Positions 9,127-17,389 are shown, numbered from the stretch's first letter. The stretch is DNA of 64,000 bases from Pseudohongiella sp. O18 (GCF_021729085.1 NZ_JAJSAR010000001.1:124001-188000); one strand, 5' to 3'. Notes: a model not told the origin generated them from the letters alone. Translations and numbers: made by a program.

Positions 9127-9221
9127 GCCGCGACGTATGATTTCACCATCGTTTAGGAAGGTTCATTGAACAACGATCCCTCATTACCGGAGTGTGCCCC
9201 AAAGCACTCCGGTTTTTTTTT
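9127..9221 (+). ncRNA. Candidate small RNA divergent from oxyR
   Basis: Between oxyR and the next gene, the plus strand has an activator-type promoter without a clear -35 (TATCTA at 9115-9120 as -10, predicted start near 9127) and ends at a strong intrinsic terminator (9186-9221). The roughly 95-nt product would fold into a first hairpin with ATCGTT (9148-9153) paired to AACGAT (9172-9177) and an inner GTTCA/TGAAC stem, then the terminator hairpin with a U-run. The layout recalls E. coli OxyS, which is divergent from oxyR, but no sequence similarity is claimed. Alternatives are a transcription attenuator of the downstream gene or a leader peptide from the TTG at 9166. Confidence 0.45.
9186..9221 (+). 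terminator. Strong Rho-independent terminator
   Basis: ACCGGAGTG (9186-9194) pairs with CACTCCGGT (9205-9213), followed by an uninterrupted T-run through 9221. It stands only 126 bases beyond the oxyR start and 53 bases before the next start codon, so it ends a short plus-strand transcript rather than a protein gene. Confidence 0.85.
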
Positions 9222-9273
9222 GCCACAGGATTTACTGATATACTGGCTTTCCAGCTTCGTAATGGAGATTGAT

Positions 9274-9723
9274 ATGCAGCAACGACCGTTTTTCGACAAG
9301 TGCCTGTCTGCAGTTAATCCGCGACGTACGTGGCTGGCAATCGGCACGCTGGGATGTCTGTGGCTGCTGTCAGCATTGGCACAGGCAGCTGATGACAGTT
9401 ACTCCGGAGATGTTTGGCACGGGCAGTGGCTTGCGGAGGGTACGCTGTTCAGCCTCGAACTGCAGGCAAGTGGTGACCGCTTTCAACTGCTGCCCCGGAC
9501 CCCGGCCGGCCTGCAATGGCAAGCCAGCGAGGGACGCATAAATGGCAACTCAGCGACGGTTGATGTGCATTATCAGGGCGTTTCAGCAACTGTACTCGTG
9601 CAACTGCAAAGCCCGCTGAGCGCCATTGTTCGCCCCATGAGCTGCCAGCCAGACTATCATGTGATCTGCACGCTGGTCAGTAACCAGCAGGCGCGCTTTA
9701 TCAAGCTGGAAGGCAGCGACTGA
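9274..9723 (+). CDS. Secreted hypothetical protein
   Basis: A 149-aa protein of unknown function. The ATG at 9274 follows GGAGA at 9264-9268; upstream in-frame starts would read through the terminator poly-T and are rejected. A basic N-region is followed by a hydrophobic core, with cleavage expected after ALAQA (about residue 37). The mature part contains two cysteines in MSCQPDYHVIC that could form a disulphide, and a repeated strand-like pattern such as WHGQWLAEGTLFSLEL. It sits immediately after the candidate oxyR-divergent RNA and converges on the clpP paralogue. No family recognised. Confidence 0.6.
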   Translation: MQQRPFFDKCLSAVNPRRTWLAIGTLGCLWLLSALAQAADDSYSGDVWHGQWLAEGTLFSLELQASGDRFQLLPRTPAGLQWQASEGRINGNSATVDVHYQGVSATVLVQLQSPLSAIVRPMSCQPDYHVICTLVSNQQARFIKLEGSD

Positions 9724-9739
9724 GCCCTTTCAGGCCAAC

Positions 9740-10327
9740 CTAGGCCAGTTCATCCATGGAACGGATGCACTTTCCAACAATACCGTATTCAATTGCCTCA
9801 TCAACCGTCATCCAGTAATCGCGATCAGTATCTTTGGCAACTCGCTCTACTGGCTGACCGGTTTCCTCGGCAATCAACTTGTTGATACGAGCCCGCATTT
9901 TGACAATCTGCTCAGCCTGAATCTTGATGTCCGACGCACTGCCTCGCGAACCACCTGAGGGCTGGTGTACCAGGAAGCGGGTATTGGGCAGGGCAAAACG
10001 ATGCTCTTTCCTTGCCGCCAGATAGATATTTGTCGCTGCGCTGGCCACCCAGCCGGTTCCGACAACCCGCACCTCAGGCCTGATGTATTTGATGATGTCG
10101 TAAACAACATCACCAGACTCAACGTGCCCGCCCGGGGAGCTGATGTAAAGTGTGATGGGATCGTCATTCTCACCAGCCAGCGCCAGTAGACGCTCGGTTA
10201 CCTGTCGGGCCAACTTGTCGTTGATTTCGCCAAAAATGGTAACCGCGCGGGCCTGGAACAGCTTTTCATCCAGTAAACGCCCAGTGGCTGGTTCCCGCGC
10301 TTCAGGGGCGGACAACACTTCTTGCAT
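9740..10327 (-). CDS. ClpP-family serine protease paralogue (ClpP2-like)
   Basis: Proteolytic subunit of a Clp-type protease, 195 aa from the ATG at 10327, which has GGAGAG eight bases upstream; an in-frame upstream start lacks this. The Ser-His-Asp triad is visible: S96 in GWVASAATN, H121 in FLVHQPSGG and D170 in DTDRDYWM. The N-terminal region and the GWVAS context differ from the housekeeping ClpP (GQAAS) and resemble the second ClpP known in Pseudomonas aeruginosa (PA3326 type). It is not next to tig, clpX or lon, as the main clpP normally is. The downstream exporter gene, on the same strand 58 bases upstream, could be cotranscribed with it. Unfoldase partner unknown. Confidence 0.85.
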   Translation of the reverse strand: MQEVLSAPEAREPATGRLLDEKLFQARAVTIFGEINDKLARQVTERLLALAGENDDPITLYISSPGGHVESGDVVYDIIKYIRPEVRVVGTGWVASAATNIYLAARKEHRFALPNTRFLVHQPSGGSRGSASDIKIQAEQIVKMRARINKLIAEETGQPVERVAKDTDRDYWMTVDEAIEYGIVGKCIRSMDELA

Positions 10328-10384
10328 AACAGACTCTCCAAGTATCTTTGACAAATTGCGATAGGCAAACAAAACAGCGCAATA

Positions 10385-12895
10385 TCATACCACGGCCTGG
10401 CGATGCTCCCCGTCAGGATGCTGTTCGTCGCCAAGCGCGTTAAATGTGATAAGCAGCTGCGGCAGCAGTGTCAGCGCACCAATCAATGCAACCACCATGG
10501 CGACACTGGTCAGCAGACCGAATACCATCGTTGGTATGAAGTTTGAAAGCACCAGAATCGAGAAGCCGGCCACGATCGTCAGCGATGTGAAGTACATGGC
10601 ACGGGCAATACTGTTATGACAGTAGTGCATGGTCTCGCGGTAGTTGCCGATGCGATGGAATTCGCGACGGAAACGATGCATGTAGTGGATTGTATTGTCG
10701 ACACCAATACCAATCGAGATAGCTGCAATGGTGATGGTCATGATATCCAGCGGTATTCCCAGCCATCCCATGATGCCGAGCACCAGCGCCGCTGCAATCG
10801 CATTCGGAATGATGCACAACACAGCAATTTTCAGCGAACGGAACAGCACCAGGAACATCAGCATGATGGCACCCAGGACCACACCCAGTGTCAGGATCTG
10901 CGACTGATACAGGCTTTGCAGCACATTGTTGTAAAGCACCAGCATGCCGGTGACGCGCACCTCATCGGCCTCCAGGCCAAATTCTTCCTGCATGCCCTGC
11001 TGGACTTCCCTGATCAACTGGTCCCTGTTCAATTCCGGGTCGGATTCAATCACCCGGACATTAAAGCGCGCCTCATTGTGCTCAACGGACACAAATGGCG
11101 TCAGCACCGTGGAGCGCAGGTTCTCCGGCAGCATGGTGTACAAAAGCGCCCACAGAAAGCTATCTACCGGCTCTCCGCCATTCAGCTGCTCTGCCAGTTG
11201 CACAACAGCCCCAAATGAAAGCACTTTGCCGGTTCGCGGATGCTCGTCGAGGTATTCGTGCATACGTCTGATTTCATTCATTTTATCGGCAGTAAACCAG
11301 TACGCATTGTTGTCCTGATCAGACCCGCCGTCGTCGAAACCATCGTCAAAACCGTCATCAAACCCATCATCGAAGCTGTCCTGCACCTCAGGCAACTGGA
11401 CCAGCACATCAAAAGACAGCGTTCCACCCAGCTTGTCATCAAACAGCTTCATGCCCTGGTAGATTTCGGTTTCTTCATCAAAGTAATCAATAAAGCTGTT
11501 TTCCACCTGCAGCCTCGAGATGCCCACTGCACTGACAACAAATACCAGTCCGTATACCCATAGCAGGGCTTTGCCGTGACGCTCAGTCAGTGTCGCCAGT
11601 GCGCCTGTTACATTCAGTTTGCGCATGGGTCTGTCAGCCAGCTTTTCTTTGGGTAGCAGGCTCATCAAGGCCGGGAACAGCAGGAACACTACGATCAGCG
11701 CTGTCAGCACGCCCATGACCATGATCCAGCCAAAGGAAATGATGGGCGTGATACCACTGACTACAAGCGAACCAAACGCCACGATAGTGGTCAGCGCCGT
11801 GTACAGACAGGGTCTGAACATGACCAGCACCGCGTGGCGCAGAAGCCGATCGTGAGGACTGTAATGCCGCGATGCCCTTAGCTCGCGGTAGCGCACTATC
11901 AGATGCACTGTCAGCGAGATGGTGATGATCAGCAGCAGTGACATGAAATTGGATGAAACGACTGTCACCCGCCAGTCCATGACACCGAGGATACCGACCA
12001 CGATGAGCCCGGCTATGGCACAGCAGGCCAGCGGCAGAAACACCCAGCGCAAACGCCGAAAGATCAGCCCCAACGCAATCACTATAAAGGCAAAAACGCC
12101 AAGGCTGAATGTCGCCAGATCATTCTGGACAAAGGTGACCAGGTCGTCGGCGATCATCGGCGCTCCGCCCAGGTAAAGCTGGACCTCATCCTGATAGCCA
12201 TTGAGGATTTCGCGTATCTGCGCGATATCCTGATGACGCAATTCGGCTGTCTCAACGCTATAGGCATCAAACTCTGCACTGACTTGCGCCAGCTCTTCGC
12301 GTTCCTGCGCACTGAGCCCTTCCGCGGCCTCCTTGTTAAGCAGCTCGGTACGGCGATTTATCAGTTCAATATAGCGCTCATCCTGCTGGAACGTCGCAAG
12401 CATGGCTCCCGTCTGACCATCAGGGCTGATAATCGCATTGTTAAATACGGGATTGTTCAGCAGCTCCTGACGTGCCGCCTCGCGATCGATGTCATCATCG
12501 GTCACGGTGGCATAATCCTCGGATATCCCGGTCAGCGGGGTATCCCCAAAAATTGGCACGTTAAGAAGGCTGTCGACAGAGACAATGCGCTCCATGGCCA
12601 GCAGTTCATCACGGATCGACGCCATGATGGCCAGCGATTCGTCGCTAAGCAGGTCCATATCCCGTGGCGTAAATGCGATCGTGACCGAGTCGCGCACTCC
12701 ATAACGCTGATTGATGGTTCGTGAGTACTCGAGGTCCTCATCATCCTCCATCATCAAGGAATCCGCCGAAACATCCAGCCGAAAGTACTGGGCATACCAG
12801 GCGAACCCGCCGGTTATCACCAACAATAGCGCGATAACAAGCCAGGGTTTGTCGAATACCAGACGGGAATAGAATCGCGATACAGCAGAACGCAT
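10385..12895 (-). CDS. MMPL/RND-superfamily exporter
   Basis: An 836-aa inner-membrane transporter of the RND superfamily, hydrophobe/lipid-exporter (MMPL) type. The ATG at 12895 (AAGGAAG upstream) is chosen over an extension lacking transporter character. Two repeats are seen, each with one N-terminal TM helix, a large periplasmic loop and a five-helix bundle. GVDNTIHYMHRFRRE in the second half is the typical TM4-side motif. The second periplasmic loop contains a low-complexity insert of four GFDD-like units, encoded by 11327-11374. It precedes the ClpP paralogue. Substrates of this class include lipids, hopanoids and siderophores; none can be chosen from sequence. Confidence 0.85.
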   Translation of the reverse strand: MRSAVSRFYSRLVFDKPWLVIALLLVITGGFAWYAQYFRLDVSADSLMMEDDEDLEYSRTINQRYGVRDSVTIAFTPRDMDLLSDESLAIMASIRDELLAMERIVSVDSLLNVPIFGDTPLTGISEDYATVTDDDIDREAARQELLNNPVFNNAIISPDGQTGAMLATFQQDERYIELINRRTELLNKEAAEGLSAQEREELAQVSAEFDAYSVETAELRHQDIAQIREILNGYQDEVQLYLGGAPMIADDLVTFVQNDLATFSLGVFAFIVIALGLIFRRLRWVFLPLACCAIAGLIVVGILGVMDWRVTVVSSNFMSLLLIITISLTVHLIVRYRELRASRHYSPHDRLLRHAVLVMFRPCLYTALTTIVAFGSLVVSGITPIISFGWIMVMGVLTALIVVFLLFPALMSLLPKEKLADRPMRKLNVTGALATLTERHGKALLWVYGLVFVVSAVGISRLQVENSFIDYFDEETEIYQGMKLFDDKLGGTLSFDVLVQLPEVQDSFDDGFDDGFDDGFDDGGSDQDNNAYWFTADKMNEIRRMHEYLDEHPRTGKVLSFGAVVQLAEQLNGGEPVDSFLWALLYTMLPENLRSTVLTPFVSVEHNEARFNVRVIESDPELNRDQLIREVQQGMQEEFGLEADEVRVTGMLVLYNNVLQSLYQSQILTLGVVLGAIMLMFLVLFRSLKIAVLCIIPNAIAAALVLGIMGWLGIPLDIMTITIAAISIGIGVDNTIHYMHRFRREFHRIGNYRETMHYCHNSIARAMYFTSLTIVAGFSILVLSNFIPTMVFGLLTSVAMVVALIGALTLLPQLLITFNALGDEQHPDGEHRQAVV
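11327..11374 (-). repeat. Four 12-bp tandem repeats inside the exporter gene
   Basis: Four imperfect 12-base units each encode Phe-Asp-Asp-Gly within the second periplasmic loop of the exporter. Synonymous changes between units (TTC/TTT, GAC/GAT) show that the repeats are not a very recent duplication. The tract is acidic and could bind divalent cations. Confidence 0.8.
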
Positions 12896-13247
12896 ACAGG
12901 TCAACTTCCTTGAAAGGCCATTAGTCTGAACAGTGGCAGCACTATACCCTGTTACGGGCACTTCGTACCAACTGGATTGGAGCACAGCATCGGTGACGGC
13001 CAGCACTGGTGCCGCCCCCAGCCCTCTGCTATCTTCGTCGAACGCTCGATCTGTTGCACTACTTACTGAAATATCTCACAAATCGTCACAATTAGAGCCT
13101 TGATGCAGGTCAAGATTGTTGGTCTATTAGGGTGTGTAAGTCGTACAACAGCTATCAAAATATCGCTGCTTGGGAGTACCATGAAATTAATTCATGAGAA
13201 GAGCGGTATAAAGTGAGGCTGACAATGTCATTAAAGGAGTTTAAACC
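12896..13247 (+). promoter_or_regulatory. Divergent intergenic region with an FNR/Anr-like box
   Basis: The 352-base spacer between the exporter and the secreted redoxin. TTGATGCAGGTCAA at 13100-13113 matches the FNR/Anr palindrome TTGAT-N4-ATCAA at nine of ten positions. A weak -10 (TATTAG, 13125-13130) lies downstream, closer than the usual -41.5 placement, so the exact promoter is unclear. Two very short open frames with ribosome-binding sequences follow, at 13181-13216 and 13225-13260; the second overlaps the redoxin start. AAAGGAG precedes the redoxin ATG. Nothing else is recognised in the spacer. Confidence 0.4.
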
Positions 13248-13853
13248 ATGCGCAAGCTGATAACGGCAGTAATGATGTTGGCGATGCTGGGGGGCTGGTC
13301 GTCACTTAGCATGGCCCAGGAAGATGGCTACCTGAAAACCATCAAGGAATTTGAGCTGCAGGACCATATGGGTCAGATGCACACGCTGGATGAATACGCA
13401 GACAAGGAATATGTTGTCATGTATGTGCACGGCTCCGGCTGTCCAATCGCCCGCCTGTCAGTACCCAAGTACCAGGAAATTCGTCAGGAATACATGGACA
13501 AGAACATTGAATTCCTCATGCTGAACGCATTTGTGCAGGATGACATTCCGCGCATCGCTAAAGAAGCTGAAGAGTTCAATATCACATTCCCGATCCTGAA
13601 GGATGCTGACCAGTCTGTGGCACGTTCGCTGGGTGTGGAACGTACTGCAGAAGTATTCATCATCGACCCTCGCACACGCGAAGTGCACTATCGGGGCCCG
13701 ATCGATGACTCGCTGGGCTACGAGACACAGCGCGTGACCACCGAGAACCATTATTTGCGTGATGCGCTGGATACCATCATGGCCGGCGGATCCGTCAACA
13801 TGAACGACATCCCGGACGCCAAAGGCTGTCTGGTTGGTTACTTCCTTAGCTGA
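13248..13853 (+). CDS. Secreted redoxin (thioredoxin-fold) protein
   Basis: A 201-aa exported AhpC/TSA-like thioredoxin-fold protein. The signal peptide ends at SMA-QE (about residue 23). A single active-site-like cysteine, C65 in HGSGCPIARLS, takes the position of the peroxidatic cysteine in related NNCPVAK-type redoxins. FPILKDADQSVARSLGV and VFIIDPRTREVHYRGP are characteristic of this redoxin group, and the same group of motifs occurs in the fusion protein at 6061-8028 where the cysteine is missing. The start has AAAGGAG seven bases upstream. A possible FNR-type site lies 135 bases upstream and a bidirectional terminator follows. Electron donor unknown. Confidence 0.82.
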   Translation: MRKLITAVMMLAMLGGWSSLSMAQEDGYLKTIKEFELQDHMGQMHTLDEYADKEYVVMYVHGSGCPIARLSVPKYQEIRQEYMDKNIEFLMLNAFVQDDIPRIAKEAEEFNITFPILKDADQSVARSLGVERTAEVFIIDPRTREVHYRGPIDDSLGYETQRVTTENHYLRDALDTIMAGGSVNMNDIPDAKGCLVGYFLS

Positions 13854-13919
13854 TATCGCTGGGCTGGCCCACTGTGGTCAGCAGCGAAGGCCGTGACCGA
13901 ATGAATTTCACGGCGGCAC

Positions 13920-13957
13920 AAAAAAAGCCCGTTGTTATATGACAACGGGCTTTTTTA
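13920..13957. terminator. Bidirectional Rho-independent terminator
   Basis: GCCCGTTGT (13928-13936) pairs with ACAACGGGC (13943-13951), with an A-run before and a T-run after. It can stop both the redoxin transcript and the fpr transcript, which converge here. Confidence 0.9.
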
Positions 13958-14014
13958 TTGGGCTTTCAGCAGATGGTACGTGCAGTCATGACCACAGAGT
14001 CATGCGGCTCGCCG

Positions 14015-14785
14015 TCACTCCACGAAAGCGCGCTCAATTACATAATCTGCCTGAATGCCATGGCGAGACTCTTTAAACCCGGCAGCTTCCAGGATGCGGA
14101 CCATATCCTTGAGCATGGACGGGCTGCCACACAGCATAAAGCGATCATGCTCCGGGTCAGGCTGGGGCTGGCCAATTTTTTCGGCCAGTGCGCCATTCTC
14201 CAGAATATCAGTTACACGCCCCTGGTTTTCAAACGGATCACGCGTCACGGTCGGATAATAGACCAGCTTCTCGCGAACGATATCTCCGAAGAACTCATTG
14301 TTGGGCAGCTCATTGGTGATGTAGTCACGATACGCCAGGTCGATGACACGACGAACACCGTGCACCAGCACAACACGCTCAAATCGCTCATAAACTTCAG
14401 GGTCGCGAATGATGCTCATGAAAGGCGCCAGGCCAGTGCCGGTGCCAACCAGATACAGGTTACGGCCAGGCAGCAGGTGATCGGCAACCAGCGTGCCGGT
14501 CGGCTTGCTGCTGATCAGCAGCTCGTCGCCCACCTTGATGTTCTGCAGGCGTGAGGTCAGCGGACCATCCGGAACCTTGATGCTGAAGAACTCCAGCTCT
14601 TCATCGTAGTTTGCGCTGGCGATACTGTATGCGCGCATCAGGGGTCGTCCATCGACTTCCATGCCAACCATGACAAAATGGCCATTCTCGAAACGCAGGC
14701 CCTTGTCACGTGTGGTGGTAAAACTAAACAGGGACTCGTTCCAGTGATGAACACTGGTAACACTCTGTTTTGATATTGCCGCCAT
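14015..14785 (-). CDS. fpr: Ferredoxin--NADP+ reductase
   Basis: FAD enzyme of 256 aa that exchanges electrons between NADPH and ferredoxin or flavodoxin and helps protect against oxidative stress. FAD binding is shown by RAYSIASANYDEELEFF, NADP binding by YLVGTGTGLAPFMSI and the C-terminal FMLCGSPSMLKDM, and the protein ends in the bacterial Fpr tail YVIERAFVE. The length agrees with the subclass I enzymes of Pseudomonas. It is divergent from the LysR gene at 14933 with a 147-bp AT-rich spacer; in pseudomonads fpr is activated by the divergent LysR protein FinR in response to superoxide, and the same arrangement is seen here. Confidence 0.93.
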   Translation of the reverse strand: MAAISKQSVTSVHHWNESLFSFTTTRDKGLRFENGHFVMVGMEVDGRPLMRAYSIASANYDEELEFFSIKVPDGPLTSRLQNIKVGDELLISSKPTGTLVADHLLPGRNLYLVGTGTGLAPFMSIIRDPEVYERFERVVLVHGVRRVIDLAYRDYITNELPNNEFFGDIVREKLVYYPTVTRDPFENQGRVTDILENGALAEKIGQPQPDPEHDRFMLCGSPSMLKDMVRILEAAGFKESRHGIQADYVIERAFVE

Positions 14786-14880
14786 AACTTCACTTCCTCG
14801 TCGTTCATACAGGATGGATTAGATGGCGCCATGGTAAGGTCGACATCAATATAAATAAAATGATTTAATAAAATATCCTT

Positions 14881-14897
14881 TATCGATTTTATAGATA
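14881..14897. promoter_or_regulatory. LysR-type operator candidate in the fpr-finR spacer
   Basis: TATC-N9-GATA (14881-14897) contains the ATC-N9-GAT dyad typical of LysR-family binding sites. It lies 36 bases upstream of the finR ATG, inside the AT-rich spacer shared with fpr, where FinR would be expected to act. Confidence 0.5.
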
Positions 14898-14932
14898 TAA
14901 GGTTCACGACGCGGATAAGACGGAGATCTGCC

Positions 14933-15847
14933 ATGCATTACACCATCAGACAGCTCGAAGTGTTTCTCGCCATTGCCTGGCATGAGAATGTCTCCCAGGC
15001 CGCCGACGCCCTGTCAATGTCGCAGTCCGCGGCCAGCGCCTCACTGAAAGAGCTGGAGCAGCGATTCGACATACAACTGTTTGACCGTATCGGCAAACGA
15101 CTGCAGCTAAACGATTTCGGCAAAAGTCTCAGACCGCGCGCTGAAGCCCTGCTCGCCCAGGCCGCCGAATTCGAAAATCTGCTGGCCGAGCGTGGCGAAA
15201 TAGGCCATATCCAGGTAGGTGCAACACTGACAATTGGTAATTATCTGGCCGTCCCCATCATGGCGGAGTACATGAATCGCTACCCGGGCTCGCGCGTTGA
15301 TCTGACTGTAGAAAATACACGTGCGATCACCCAGCGCGTATTGAATTTCGAACTTGATGTCGGCCTGGTCGAGGGTGAGCAACAGGACGACAATCTGGAC
15401 GTCATCCCCTGGTATCAGGATGAACTGGCCCTGTTTTGCGCGCCAGACCATCCGCTTGCCGGACGGCCGACGCTGGATGATGATGACCTGCGGACCGCCG
15501 ACTGGATTATCCGTGAAGCAGGCTCCGGTACGCGACAGGGCTTTGAACACGCGATGTACGGCCTGATGCCACGCATCAATGTGAGACTGGAACTGCAGCA
15601 TACCGAGGCAATCAAACGTGCTGTCGAGGCTGGCCTGGGTATTGGCTGTCTGTCACGTATTACGCTGCAGGAAGCGTTCCGGCGTGGCAGCCTGCTCCCG
15701 CTGTATGCGCCCCATCGCGACTGGGTGCGCCAGTTCTACTTTATTATTCACAAGCAGAAGTATCGAACGGCAGGTATTCGCAACTGGCTGGCTCTGTGCC
15801 AGGAGGATGGTGCCGGGAACTTCAGCCACTATGGTCCTGATCAATAG
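14933..15847 (+). CDS. finR: LysR-family regulator, FinR-like
   Basis: A 304-aa LysR transcriptional regulator. The helix-turn-helix is VSQAADALSMSQSAASASLKEL-like near residues 20-42, and the effector domain begins about residue 90 (IQVGATLTIGNYLAVPIM). GSGTRQGFEHAM and GLGIGCLSRITLQ are found in the CysB/FinR-type effector domain. CGGAG seven bases before the ATG at 14933 fixes the start. The symbol rests on its place divergent from fpr, which is the FinR arrangement of Pseudomonas, as well as on the sequence. It converges on the monophosphatase gene with 28 bases between stops. Confidence 0.8.
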   Translation: MHYTIRQLEVFLAIAWHENVSQAADALSMSQSAASASLKELEQRFDIQLFDRIGKRLQLNDFGKSLRPRAEALLAQAAEFENLLAERGEIGHIQVGATLTIGNYLAVPIMAEYMNRYPGSRVDLTVENTRAITQRVLNFELDVGLVEGEQQDDNLDVIPWYQDELALFCAPDHPLAGRPTLDDDDLRTADWIIREAGSGTRQGFEHAMYGLMPRINVRLELQHTEAIKRAVEAGLGIGCLSRITLQEAFRRGSLLPLYAPHRDWVRQFYFIIHKQKYRTAGIRNWLALCQEDGAGNFSHYGPDQ

Positions 15848-15875
15848 GACGGACGCCAGCAGTTTAAGAAGGCTA

Positions 15876-16703
15876 TCAGCCAATTTCAGCGAGCAGCTCG
15901 CGGGCTTTTTCGAACAGTACCGGATTCGCCACCAGGATGTTTTTATTATGCAGCACAGGGCTCACCCCCTCTGGTACTGGCAGAAAATGTCCGTATTGGG
16001 CACCAGCCTCGCGGGCAATCAGCTGAGCTGCCGCGAAATCCCAGACACTGAGGTTTTCGTAATAGATATCGAGCCGTCCCATGGCTACCCAGCAGATATC
16101 CAGAGCCGCCGATCCAATCCGACGCAGATCCGCGCAGTGCTGCAGCATGACGTCCAGGCGTTGCACCAGTAGCTGCATGTCTTCTTTGATGTAGGGAAAA
16201 CCCGTTGCAAACAGTGCCCGGCGCAAATCCTGCTTCTCGCCAACCTTTATGCCTGTGTCGTTGATGAAGGCACCCTGGCCTTCTATGGCGTGAAACATTT
16301 CATCGCTGAAAGGGTTGTAGACGACCGCACTAATCACCCTTCCCTCTGACAACCACGCGATAGAAACGGCAGAATGGTCATGATCATGGGCATAGTTCAC
16401 GGTGCCGTCGATCGGATCAATAATCCACAGAGGCGAGGTGATACTGCTGAGCTGATTAATATCCGGCGCCGACTCCTCAGCCAGTATCTGATGGTCAGGA
16501 TATCTGTCACGTATGGCATCACAGATCAGCCGATCCACTTTGATGTCAGCCTCAGTCACCATTTCCTGGCCGGCATGCTTATAGGATTTCTCCGGACCAC
16601 CCTGTGCCTGAAGCTCCGCCAGCATCATTGCGCCTGCCTGTCGGGCAATGGCCTGACTGAATGCCATCAGTTGCTTGATATCAATACTGGTCTGTTCCTT
16701 CAT
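15876..16703 (-). CDS. Inositol-monophosphatase-family phosphatase
   Basis: Mg-dependent phosphatase of the IMPase/CysQ superfamily, 275 aa. Metal ligands are visible as E76-E77 in ILAEES, D96 and D99 in IIDPIDGTVNY, and D222 in SVWDFAAAQLIAREAG. The overall sequence is closer to general inositol monophosphatase relatives than to CysQ, and SuhB (normally near iscS-like genes) is usually shorter at the N-terminus; the substrate is therefore left open between inositol phosphate, fructose bisphosphate and PAP. Its ATG overlaps the stop of the upstream 2OG-oxygenase-like gene by four bases, so the two are translationally coupled. Confidence 0.85.
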   Translation of the reverse strand: MKEQTSIDIKQLMAFSQAIARQAGAMMLAELQAQGGPEKSYKHAGQEMVTEADIKVDRLICDAIRDRYPDHQILAEESAPDINQLSSITSPLWIIDPIDGTVNYAHDHDHSAVSIAWLSEGRVISAVVYNPFSDEMFHAIEGQGAFINDTGIKVGEKQDLRRALFATGFPYIKEDMQLLVQRLDVMLQHCADLRRIGSAALDICWVAMGRLDIYYENLSVWDFAAAQLIAREAGAQYGHFLPVPEGVSPVLHNKNILVANPVLFEKARELLAEIG

Positions 16704-17320
16704 GACACCTCTATGTTCAAAGCATTGGAGAACTCATCCCGTCCCAGCTTGCCGGAGAAGAATGTGTTGAACGACAGGCTGACGCGCTGAATATCCTCCT
16801 GCACTGGAGGCACACCATGTCGAATGTGTGATGGAAACAGCAGCAAATCACCCGGCTCGGCCTGAATAAAGTAGTGCTTTGCGTTGTAATAGGTTTCCTG
16901 CTCGCGCATCAATTCAAACCACAGCTGATCCTCATTGCGATAGAAATTGATACCGTCACGCTGAGCCAGATAGATATAGAGAACACCGCTTACGACACTG
17001 TTGGGATGGGTGTGGATGTGGTGCGACTGATCCTTGCCCGACAGGGTCAGCCAGGACTGGGTGATTTTCAGGCGGACGTCATTGGAAGTCTTGAATACGG
17101 TATCCATATACGCAGCAAGCTGTGTCTCGATCATGGCCTTGATCTGCTGCATCGGTAGTGCGTTCAGAACATGTTTGTCCTGAGAAGAGAAATTGGAGAT
17201 GGCCGCCACTGGCTGCTGCAGCGCTTCCCGAAAAAATGCCTGTTCGCTTTCACTGAATGACCGCCCCAGTTGTGCCCGACAAACCGGTACGGCAAACAGG
17301 TTCATCATCTGCTGGTCCAT
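16700..17320 (-). CDS. Putative 2-oxoglutarate/Fe(II) oxygenase (TIGR02466-like)
   Basis: A 206-aa cupin-fold protein resembling the TIGR02466 family of putative 2OG-Fe(II) oxygenases. The candidate iron site is the histidine pair in HIHTHPNSVVSGVLYIYL (residues 101-118), with the distal histidine H168 in PSHIRHGVPPV and a possible 2OG-binding arginine R179 in QRVSLSFNTF. The motif spacing is that of phytanoyl-dioxygenase-like enzymes acting on small molecules. It is coupled to the phosphatase downstream through an ATGA overlap, which hints at a shared small-molecule pathway; the substrate is unknown. Confidence 0.75.
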   Translation of the reverse strand: MDQQMMNLFAVPVCRAQLGRSFSESEQAFFREALQQPVAAISNFSSQDKHVLNALPMQQIKAMIETQLAAYMDTVFKTSNDVRLKITQSWLTLSGKDQSHHIHTHPNSVVSGVLYIYLAQRDGINFYRNEDQLWFELMREQETYYNAKHYFIQAEPGDLLLFPSHIRHGVPPVQEDIQRVSLSFNTFFSGKLGRDEFSNALNIEVS

Positions 17321-17389
17321 GGGCGCCTCATCCTGCCTGCAATCGTCTGGGTTGGCACTTTTGCAGGCGCGGACAAGTCTGTCAACTGA

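Noticed and set aside
9166-9273. In-frame upstream extension of the small secreted protein from TTG at 9166
   Set aside because: It would be translated through the terminator hairpin and poly-T; the ATG at 9274 has a proper ribosome-binding site and signal peptide.
11327-11374. The tandem 12-bp repeats considered as CRISPR or minisatellite
   Set aside because: They are within a coding region, code for a regular peptide and have no spacers.
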